The translations under genes and the position numbers were made by a program. The notes under the pieces are model-generated. The model was not told the DNA's origin. It did not search any database and saw only the letters and a list, made by a program, of their open reading frames with translations. From Stenomitos frigidus ULC18 (GTDB taxonomy: Bacteria > Cyanobacteriota > Cyanobacteriia > Leptolyngbyales > Leptolyngbyaceae): a DNA stretch of 64,000 nt. Of this stretch, positions 9,620 to 16,113 are shown piece after piece. The stretch spans positions 62,001 to 126,000 of the forward strand of contig NZ_PVWK01000098.1 of assembly GCF_003003795.1 (NCBI RefSeq), read 5' to 3'. Within the stretch, counting starts at the first letter, position 1. Every line of letters starts with the position of its first letter.

Positions 9620-11182
9620 TTAGCTCAAACGATCGCCCGCCATAAGTAATCCAAGCTTTGTGACGGTGGCCGTCTCAGCCTCCAGCACCGCAAGAAATTG
9701 ACCTTCATACAGCACAGCAATGCGATCGCTCATTGCCATCACTTCTTCCAATTCTGTGGAGATATAGAGAATGGCAGCTCCCCGCGCACGCTCCGCTAGC
9801 AGAGCTTTTTGCACATACTCCGTGGCACCCACATCCAAACCGCGCGTTGGCTGCATCGCCATAATCAATGCGGGTTCGCCTGACAGCTCGCGCGCCAGCA
9901 CCACTTTTTGCTGATTACCGCCCGAAAGCTGGCTGACCCGTAGCTTGCCACTGGTTGCTCGAATATCAAACGCTTGAATGGCGTCGCTGGCATGGGCATC
10001 GATCACCGATCGCTGTAGGAGCCAGCGACGACAAAAGGGCACGCGCTGAAACGCTTTGAGGATCAAATTGCGGGCAATGCTAAAGGGCATCACCAGTCCC
10101 ATTTTTTGGCGGTCTTCGGGAATATAGCCAAACTTCAGTCGCTTCACTCGTTGCTGGGGTGTCCATTGGGTAATGTCGGTGTCATTCAGCAGGATGGTGC
10201 CTTGCGTGGCACACCGCAGTCCGGCGATCGCGTCTGCCAATTCTCGCTGACCATTGCCATCCACTCCCGCAACGCCCAAAATTTCGCCCGCTCGTAGTTG
10301 GAACGAAACTCCTTTTAAGGCGGCTAAGGCGCGATCGTCACTTACATGCAGATTTTGTACTGCCAGCACAACGGGCGCGATCGCGCCCGTTGCCTTCTGA
10401 GCCGCGCGATCGGCACCTTTGTCTAAGTGAAACAGCACCTCTCGACCTACCATAAGCTGTGCCAGATCCTGACGAGTCGTCCCTTGAGTCGGTGTAGTGC
10501 CGACCACTTTGCCACGTCGCAACACCGTGACCGCATCACACAAACTCAGTACTTCTTCCAGCTTGTGGCTGATGAAAATAATGGTGTGCTGCTTGGCCGC
10601 CAATTGACGCAAGACATCAAAAAACGTTTTGATCTCTGGCGGTGTCAATACGGCAGTGGGTTCATCCAGAATGAGCAGCTTTGCCTGACGGTACAACGCT
10701 TTCAAAATTTCAACGCGCTGCTGTGTTCCAACGGGCAAGTCACTCACTCTAGCGAAGGGGTCAACTGCAAGCCCATAGGCTTCTGACATTGCCGCAATTT
10801 CTTGCGCCTTTTGTCGCAAGTTTAGACGGAGTGCGCCTCCAGTCCCAAGCATAATATTTTCAGCAACCGTCAATTGCGGCACCAGCATAAAGTGCTGGTG
10901 AATCATACCAATCCCCTGCTGAATTGCCACGTTTGGTGACGTAATGGTTACAGGCTGCCCGCTAAGATAAATCTGCCCCGCATCAGGACGATATAACCCA
11001 CTCAGAATATGCATCAGGGTTGTTTTACCCGCACCATTTTCACCCAGTAGGGCATGAATGCCGCCCGTCTGGATCTCTAGATCAATGTTGTCGTTCGCCG
11101 TAAACGACCCAAACTGCTTGGTGATGCCTTCGAGGCGGAGGTAAGGCGGTGAGGGGTAAGGGGTGAGGGGTGAGAGGTGCAT
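9620..11182 (-). CDS. BMP/nucleoside-type ABC transporter ATP-binding protein (two ATPase domains)
   Basis: ATPase of a simple-sugar/nucleoside (RbsA/YufO-like) importer, about 520 residues with two fused ATP-binding domains. Domain 1: Walker A GENGAGKTT, signature LPVGTQQRVEILKAL, Walker B LLILDEPTAVLTP. Domain 2: degenerate P-loop GVAGVDGNGQREL, signature LSGGNQQKV, and ALIMAMQPTRGLDVGA. That asymmetry is normal for this family. ATG at 11182 is preferred; a TTG at 11215 would add residues from repeat DNA. The first residues (LSPLTPYPSPP) are themselves encoded by a CCCCTCA-like heptamer array. The BMP binding protein lies upstream on the same strand, but no permease genes follow. Confidence 0.93.
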   Translation of the reverse strand: MHLSPLTPYPSPPYLRLEGITKQFGSFTANDNIDLEIQTGGIHALLGENGAGKTTLMHILSGLYRPDAGQIYLSGQPVTITSPNVAIQQGIGMIHQHFMLVPQLTVAENIMLGTGGALRLNLRQKAQEIAAMSEAYGLAVDPFARVSDLPVGTQQRVEILKALYRQAKLLILDEPTAVLTPPEIKTFFDVLRQLAAKQHTIIFISHKLEEVLSLCDAVTVLRRGKVVGTTPTQGTTRQDLAQLMVGREVLFHLDKGADRAAQKATGAIAPVVLAVQNLHVSDDRALAALKGVSFQLRAGEILGVAGVDGNGQRELADAIAGLRCATQGTILLNDTDITQWTPQQRVKRLKFGYIPEDRQKMGLVMPFSIARNLILKAFQRVPFCRRWLLQRSVIDAHASDAIQAFDIRATSGKLRVSQLSGGNQQKVVLARELSGEPALIMAMQPTRGLDVGATEYVQKALLAERARGAAILYISTELEEVMAMSDRIAVLYEGQFLAVLEAETATVTKLGLLMAGDRLS

Positions 11183-11223
11183 GAGGAGAAGCTGAAGACT
11201 AAAGGCTGAACTCAAAACTCACT

Positions 11224-11304
11224 GCTTGTCGGCGCGTAGAGCCATTGGCAGACAAGACACGCGAAGCGAGTCCGAAGGACTCAGCGCGACTCAAAGCTCA
11301 AAAC
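11224..11304. repeat. Dispersed repeat with GCTTGTCGGCGCGTA, copy 2
   Basis: Shares GCTTGTCGGCGCGTA with the copy at 6862 and again ends in a small hairpin (AGTCCGAAGGACT) followed by AGCGC and heptamer-like ACTCAAA sequence. It fills most of the gap between the ABC ATPase and the binding-protein gene. Confidence 0.65.
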
Positions 11305-11332
11305 GTTCTTACTTCTCACTCCTCACGTCCCA

Positions 11333-12409
11333 TTAAGCCCCTTTAACGCAACGAGTTTCCTTGCCGCCTTCCGAGCAGCTTTCAAAGGTAATTTTCTTCG
11401 CCAGAATGGACTCTTCGATGGTTTTCACCTTGTCCTGTAGTGCTTTGGGGACAGCACTACCATATTTGCCCAGGTACAGAATATCGGGTTCTTCTAGACC
11501 AAGGGAGTAAAGCTGACCTTTGAGTTCATTTTTGGAGGAAAGGTCGGCGAGTTTGCCGATCGCCAGATCAATGCGCTTGATGGCGCTGGTCAGGATGGAT
11601 TTTGGCGTGATGTCGAATTGATCGACGGTATTACCGATCGTATACGCACCTTTTTCCTCAGCCGTTTTAAGTGCGGTGGGTGCCGCATTATCGAGCCACG
11701 GATAGACCACATCGGCTCCCGCTGAAACAAGGGCATCGACGGCTTCTTTCGCTTTTGCCGCATCATTCCAATCACCAGTGAACGTCGAGCTGACTTTAAT
11801 AGTTGGCTTGACGGATTTTGCACCCAACGTATAGCCGCGTAGTTCCTCCTGCGTTGCCAGAAACTCCTGTCCAGCAATATAAGCCAGTTTTCCTGTCTTG
11901 CTCACAGTAGCAGCCAAAATACCGCAGAGGTAGCTTATTTGCAGGTTGTCGAGCCGCAGCGAAGCAACATTGGGCCCCGTAGCGGCTCCGTTGACGACGA
12001 CAAAGAAGGTTTTCGGGAACTGTGCAGCGACTTGTTTAGCAGCGGCATCAAATTGCCCACCGTGGGCATACACAAGGTTAAAGCCGCGACGAGCAAAATC
12101 GGACAAGGCTTCTGCCTGATCGGCTTGCCCCACTTTCTCTACGTAGGCAGTTTCGGCTCCCAACTTGGACTTAATTTCTTCCAGACCCGTGTAGCCTGCC
12201 TGGTTCCAGGCTTTGTCGGTGATGATGCCAGGTAAGACCATCGCGGCTTTGAAACCAGATGCACTGGGCGCTGCTGATGGAGAGGCTGCGGACGGCGCAG
12301 GGCTACTGCTCGTTGTAGGGCTATTGGCGCATGCGTTAAACAACAGGCTACTGCCCAGTGCTGCTGAGCCATACACAAGAAACTGACGCCGATCGTACTT
12401 TCCAGTCAT
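11333..12409 (-). CDS. BMP family ABC transporter substrate-binding lipoprotein
   Basis: Binding protein of 358 residues, BMP/Med/PnrA family, which in characterised members binds nucleosides. The N-terminus has a twin-arginine-like motif DRRQFL and a hydrophobic stretch ending in a lipobox LLFNAC (Cys about 27), so a Tat-type lipoprotein is likely. A Ser/Pro/Ala linker leads to the binding domain (AMVLPGIITDKAWNQAGY, LSDFARRGFNLVYAHG, GADVVYPWLDNAA). It is the first gene of a two-gene leftward unit with the ATPase at 9620. Permeases are not in the window and must be supplied from elsewhere if the transporter works. Confidence 0.93.
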   Translation of the reverse strand: MTGKYDRRQFLVYGSAALGSSLLFNACANSPTTSSSPAPSAASPSAAPSASGFKAAMVLPGIITDKAWNQAGYTGLEEIKSKLGAETAYVEKVGQADQAEALSDFARRGFNLVYAHGGQFDAAAKQVAAQFPKTFFVVVNGAATGPNVASLRLDNLQISYLCGILAATVSKTGKLAYIAGQEFLATQEELRGYTLGAKSVKPTIKVSSTFTGDWNDAAKAKEAVDALVSAGADVVYPWLDNAAPTALKTAEEKGAYTIGNTVDQFDITPKSILTSAIKRIDLAIGKLADLSSKNELKGQLYSLGLEEPDILYLGKYGSAVPKALQDKVKTIEESILAKKITFESCSEGGKETRCVKGA

Positions 12410-12717
12410 GTTCTCTACGATTCCTTTGAATGAAACAGATGTTGGAATGCGGGCGTTAGGGAGCGTGCGTGCTTGAAGCAGAGTGTTTCAAGCCATTAGA
12501 AGCCTGTAGGCCACCCATGATCTGCCACTAGCGATGTAAAGTCTACAGTCCACCTTGCACGATCGCCTCTAAGCAGTCATTAAACGGCTTCTGCACGAGT
12601 AAATTGTATCTCCACGCACATTTAAGTCGCCTAACGTATGGAAAGTGCCATGACAACGAAGGGGTTGGCGATCGCCAACCCCTTCATTTCAGATCAAATT
12701 TTACCGTACTAGCAGTT
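12410..12717. other. Intergenic region before the BMP gene, with a perfect palindrome
   Basis: 308 bp between the BMP gene start and the end of the small acidic protein gene. No gene is supported. It presumably holds the BMP promoter. A perfect 28-bp palindrome with a HIP1-like core GGCGATCGCC spans 12658-12685 and could act as terminator hairpin for the gene at 12718. Confidence 0.5.
12658..12685. terminator. Perfect 28-bp palindrome, possible terminator
   Basis: GAAGGGGTTGGCGA and its exact complement meet head to head with no loop; the centre is the HIP1 octamer GCGATCGC. It lies about 35 bp downstream of the stop of the leftward gene at 12718. On the leftward strand only a weak T-run follows (TTCGTTGT), so terminator function is a guess. 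Confidence 0.45.
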
Positions 12718-13083
12718 CTAATCTGCTGCGGTGCCTTTCTCCAATGCCTTTTTCACAAGGTCGTCGCTCACGTTACTAGTGTTTGACCGAGCCGAGCCGA
12801 GATCCGCAGCCATTTCCTTGTAGTCGTCAGGATTCCCGGTCGTATCGGGTGATGACGTTGCGATATTGGGTTCAGGCATTTCGTGTTGAGGCGCGGTTGC
12901 CGCTGCTGCTGCTGCTGCACCTTCTTCAGTGCGATCGATTTCGCTCACGCTAAATTTCTTAGAGGCTTCGTAGTCAGCTTCGATATTGGCACTGGGCGCT
13001 TTGCGATCGCCGCCTTCAATCTCCTCAACCGTCTGCTGAGCATCATAGTTTTCAGACGTATCAACGTTGTTAGTAACAGACAT
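12718..13083 (-). CDS. Small acidic low-complexity hypothetical protein
   Basis: 121 residues, hydrophilic and acidic, rich in Ala, Asp, Glu, Ser and Thr, with an octa-alanine-like run (EEGAAAAAAATAPQ) and no signal peptide or membrane segment. Probably largely disordered. The ATG at 13083 is preceded by AGAGGTC, a plausible ribosome site. It is divergent from the helical carotenoid protein gene, so the 219-bp gap may be a shared control region. I do not recognise a family and assign no function. Confidence 0.6.
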   Translation of the reverse strand: MSVTNNVDTSENYDAQQTVEEIEGGDRKAPSANIEADYEASKKFSVSEIDRTEEGAAAAAAATAPQHEMPEPNIATSSPDTTGNPDDYKEMAADLGSARSNTSNVSDDLVKKALEKGTAAD

Positions 13084-13302
13084 AAAGACCTCTTGTTAGA
13101 ACCATTCGACTAATGCAGTCACATTAGCAAGCTGATCCCCATCCCTCTAAACCCCTTTTGACAGATTCCTAACCTCATTCTCACGAAAGACATCGTTAGC
13201 GAAATGCCTGTTTGAACCTCAGTCTTGGGAAAGGTGATGCCAATTGTAAACTTCGATACACTCTGTAAGGGTGTCTAATCTCACTTGTATTGGAGTAATG
13301 TT

Positions 13303-13839
13303 ATGTCTCAATCTGCTAGCCAAAGCGTGCCGTCCACCGACTACCTGTCGGAGAAGACCCAAACGACGCTGGATGCTTTTAGCCAACTCGGTACGGACGC
13401 TAAATTGGCGTTGCTCTACTTGATCTATCAAAAAATGGGAGACTCCATCACCCCTGCCGCACCGACTGCCACTGATCCTGAGCTAGCGCCTCTACTCATG
13501 GAAGATTTTTATCGCTTGCCTCACGAGAAGCAGTTGGATGCCATGCGAGACATTGTGAATGGTGCAGATACTGACTATGCCCACGCTTATGGAGCCTTGA
13601 AGGAAAATAACCAGTTGATGGTTTGGTTCGCCTGGGCACAGGCAATGGGTAAGACCGTGATTGGCTTGCCAGCGGGTTATCAAGCAGAGCAGGCTGTGAC
13701 AAAAGCGCTCGGACAAATTGAAGGACTGGCGTTTGAGGCGCAAATTTCGTTACTGCGTGAAATCGTCAGCAGGATGGGCTACAGCAACATTAAGCCCATT
13801 CCAACACAGGCAGAAACGGGCAAAACTGCCAGCCTTTAG
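13303..13839 (+). CDS. Helical carotenoid protein (OCP N-terminal domain homologue)
   Basis: 178-residue all-helical protein homologous to the N-terminal carotenoid-binding domain of the orange carotenoid protein. It follows OCP spacing: a helix with FSQLGTDAKLALLYLIYQKMG, then ITPAAPTATDPELAPLLMEDF, LDAMRDIVNGADTDYAHAY, LMVWFAWAQAMG, IGLPAGYQ, and ISLLREIVSRMGY. There is no C-terminal NTF2-like domain, so it is a stand-alone HCP. Such proteins bind canthaxanthin-like carotenoids and, depending on clade, quench singlet oxygen or phycobilisomes. The ATG at 13303 has TTGGAG upstream; a TTG at 13285 would add six residues. No CTDH partner gene is nearby. Confidence 0.9.
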   Translation: MSQSASQSVPSTDYLSEKTQTTLDAFSQLGTDAKLALLYLIYQKMGDSITPAAPTATDPELAPLLMEDFYRLPHEKQLDAMRDIVNGADTDYAHAYGALKENNQLMVWFAWAQAMGKTVIGLPAGYQAEQAVTKALGQIEGLAFEAQISLLREIVSRMGYSNIKPIPTQAETGKTASL

Positions 13840-13904
13840 TAGCGTTCCTTGCCGTGAACCGCAAGACTCAATTAAGGCGATTCCTAGTCAACAAAAGACC
13901 CGTC

Positions 13905-13959
13905 GGGGCAGGTCTGATCATAAGATTAACAGCTAAAATGCTCTGGCAAAACCTGCCCC
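13905..13959. repeat. REP-like hairpin repeat, copy A
   Basis: GGGGCAGGT (13905-13913) pairs perfectly with ACCTGCCCC (13951-13959). The 3' part reads AAAACCTGCCCCT, matching AAAACCCGCCCCT in the copy at 36235. It follows the carotenoid protein gene. Confidence 0.7.
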
Positions 13960-14051
13960 TACTCAACGGTAAAACCTTGCTTGGAAAGCTTCCAAATGTT
14001 TTTCATAGCAACTGTGATCAAGCGTATGGGTAGGTTTCGCCAGGCCTTTCC

Positions 14052-14504
14052 TCACACCAGATGAAATTCCTTGAGCGCCGGTAGAAAATTTGCGTTTTCG
14101 TGATTAGAACGACTGAGCTTAATGAGCGCAAAGCGTTGAACAGGTGCAAGCGTTGCCCATTGATGGATTGCAATCGCAACACCACTTTCCTCCGCTTTGG
14201 TTTTTACACTGTCTGGAATCGTAGAGGAATCGAGCCATGCTGGAGCAGGGTCGATTGCCAGATCTGACGCTGTGGTGCCTGTACGATCCTGAATCAACTG
14301 ATGCAAAAAGTCTTGATAACGCTGTACGTCTGCTGTAGTTTCACAAGGCAATTCAATCAGTGCTTGGCGATCGTCCTGGTTAAACTGATGCCAATGCGTT
14401 AGCTTCAGCTTCACACCGCAGGTATCTAACTTCAGCCGCACTTGCATCGGAATGCAACGCAGCGATGCCACAAAATCTGCTTCAAATTGAAAAAACTGAG
14501 TCAT
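14052..14504 (-). CDS. narM: Nitrate reductase-associated protein NarM
   Basis: 150 residues, matching the nitrate reductase-associated protein family: FFQFEADFVASLRCIPMQVR at the N-terminus, LDTCGVKLKLTHW, and QALIELPCET. In Synechococcus elongatus, NarM is needed to make active nitrate reductase, presumably during cofactor assembly. It is cytosolic, without signal or membrane segments. Here it is not next to nirA, nrt or narB; its neighbours are a carotenoid protein and a PsiE-like protein. The ATG at 14504 begins the conserved part, so the start is secure. Confidence 0.88.
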   Translation of the reverse strand: MTQFFQFEADFVASLRCIPMQVRLKLDTCGVKLKLTHWHQFNQDDRQALIELPCETTADVQRYQDFLHQLIQDRTGTTASDLAIDPAPAWLDSSTIPDSVKTKAEESGVAIAIHQWATLAPVQRFALIKLSRSNHENANFLPALKEFHLV

Positions 14505-14567
14505 ACGACCACATTAACGTCTCTACACCCTCAACCCTACACGCCAACGCCACTCCTGATATCTAAC

Positions 14568-15053
14568 TCAAGACTCATCAGAATCATGGGGTTTGACACG
14601 ACGATTCATTTCCCGCACCAGCCAGTAGCTGATGGACAGCGATAGAGTGGCGGCTGCAAGGGCAATCAGGTCTAAGCCAGTAGTTTTCTCTAAATCCAGG
14701 ATGATAATTTTTCGAGAAACTGCTACCAGCGATGTGACAATTACCAGCTCTACCTGGATCACATGCTTTTTCAAATAGGCTGTGATGTTCTCCAGAATTT
14801 CTAGCGCAATGAGAACATTTAGAAACAAACCAAAGACGGTGAATAAGGTGGTATTGAAGCGTCCGTGAGGTTCTCTAATGACATCTGTGATTAGGTAATC
14901 TGCCAGATCGTAGACTGCAATCAAAATCACAAAGACCATTGCGATCGACAGCAGTTTGGAAATGAGCCCTTCAAAGCCTCTCAGAGTCTTCAGAAACGCT
15001 CGATCGCCGAATACCTTCTTGAGTGAAAGAAGCAGTTGTCGCTGGAATCGCAT
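14568..15053 (-). CDS. PsiE-like phosphate-starvation-inducible membrane protein
   Basis: 161 residues from the ATG at 15053, with four predicted membrane helices (LISKLLSIAMVFVILIAVYD, TTLFTVFGLFLNVLIALEIL, HVIQVELVIVTSLVAVSRKI, LIALAAATLSLSISYWLVRE) and a conserved loop HVIQVELVIVTSLVAVSRKI typical of the PsiE family. PsiE of E. coli is phosphate-starvation induced but has no defined biochemical role. An upstream ATG at 15146 would add 31 residues including another hydrophobic stretch; the shorter start fits the family better. Confidence 0.82.
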   Translation of the reverse strand: MRFQRQLLLSLKKVFGDRAFLKTLRGFEGLISKLLSIAMVFVILIAVYDLADYLITDVIREPHGRFNTTLFTVFGLFLNVLIALEILENITAYLKKHVIQVELVIVTSLVAVSRKIIILDLEKTTGLDLIALAAATLSLSISYWLVREMNRRVKPHDSDES

Positions 15054-15144
15054 CGCTCGGTTAATGCTCAGTGTGGATGGTGTGAGAATACCTGATGTGG
15101 CGAGACAGACGCAAATCATTAAAAAAACTGCACACTTTTGGATC

Positions 15145-15179
15145 AACGGTCAGCTATCAGCGGTCAGCTATCAGCGGTC
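15145..15179. repeat. Alternating heptamer tandem repeat (AGCTATC/AGCGGTC)
   Basis: Five heptamers in alternating register (AACGGTC, AGCTATC, AGCGGTC, AGCTATC, AGCGGTC) upstream of the PsiE-like gene. It is the same family as the array at 2615. Confidence 0.75.
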
Positions 15180-15308
15180 AGCTCCTGACGGCCAATAGCT
15201 GACCGCCTTGTGTCATCGCACTATTGACGATCGCACCCTTCATGCATGAAAAATGTAAAGTAACTTAAACGAGCTCTGCCTCGTTGAGCAATTGGATGAG
15301 CGAAATAT

Positions 15309-15788
15309 ATGACAACGTTGAGTGAACGACTTGAGCCGATCGCTGCCTGGTTTCGCACTCTGGGCATCCCGGAGCCCATCACCCACTGGGGACACCCCGC
15401 CATGATGGGCATTGTCATTTTTGTGATGGGTAGCTACGTCGCTTACGCTGGTTGGCGTGGTCGCCTTGCTGCCGATAAAAAGGTCGCTGCTAAAAAACGG
15501 GCAGATCACCGTAAACTCGCACCGCTGATGTTCTTGTTTCTGGCCTTGGGCTATACGGGTGGAGTGCTCTCTCTGGTGATGCAACAGAAACCGATTCTCG
15601 AAAGTCCCCATTTTTGGACAGGCACCGCTGCGATCGGGCTCCTATCAATCAGCAGCACACTCTCACTGGCTGGCTTTTGGGGCGACAAGCCTGGTTTACG
15701 GATGTTCCACGCCTATCTCGGCACGGTTACCGTTGGTCTACTCATCATCCACACCGTGTTGGGTGTCAAGCTAGGGCTGTCTTTGTAG
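15309..15788 (+). CDS. DUF4079 family membrane protein
   Basis: 159 residues with four membrane helices, matching the DUF4079 family of cyanobacteria and plants. Histidines sit at helix edges in positions reminiscent of cytochrome b561-type haem ligands: ITHWGHPAMMG, ESPHFWTGT, LRMFHAYLG and LLIIHTVLGVK. Haem binding is an inference only. The ATG at 15309 lies after GAGCGAAATAT. It is a single gene facing the same way as comEC. Confidence 0.85.
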   Translation: MTTLSERLEPIAAWFRTLGIPEPITHWGHPAMMGIVIFVMGSYVAYAGWRGRLAADKKVAAKKRADHRKLAPLMFLFLALGYTGGVLSLVMQQKPILESPHFWTGTAAIGLLSISSTLSLAGFWGDKPGLRMFHAYLGTVTVGLLIIHTVLGVKLGLSL

Positions 15789-16113
15789 AGGAGGCAGGAG
15801 GCAGGGGAGGCAGGGCAAAACTTCCTTGTTTTCTTGTCTAAGGAGCGTGGATTAAACAACATCGGTCATCCTCACGGTAAGGGCTTAGCCTTCGGCAGGG
15901 TTGCCTTCGGCTACGGCATGCGCTTTTACCCGAATGCTAAGCCCTTACAAAATTGTCGGTTTGATTAAATTCTCATTCCTAACCAACTTCCCCTGCTCCT
16001 CCTCTCCCGCTGCCCCTTCTCTCCCAATTCAAAACTCAAAACTCATAACTCATAACTCCCCTTTCCCCTTGGGCACTCTGAGCGTAGGCTTTTCTCTGCG
16101 ATCGGGGTGCTTT
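15789..16113. repeat. Intergenic region with 13-bp terminal inverted repeat element
   Basis: 325 bp between the DUF4079 gene and comEC. GTAAGGGCTTAGC (15877-15889) and GCTAAGCCCTTAC (15936-15948) are perfect inverted repeats bounding a 72-bp segment with inner TTCGG/CCGAA-type pairs, like a MITE or fold-back repeat. Heptamer-like sequence (ACTCAAA, ACTCATA) follows at 16025-16060. No gene is supported; the open frame leading into comEC here is repeat-derived. Confidence 0.6.

Noticed and set aside
15901-16113. Upstream extension of comEC by 71 codons
   Set aside because: The extra residues are encoded by fold-back and heptamer repeat DNA and lack homology to ComEC; ATG 16114 starts at the first expected hydrophobic helix.
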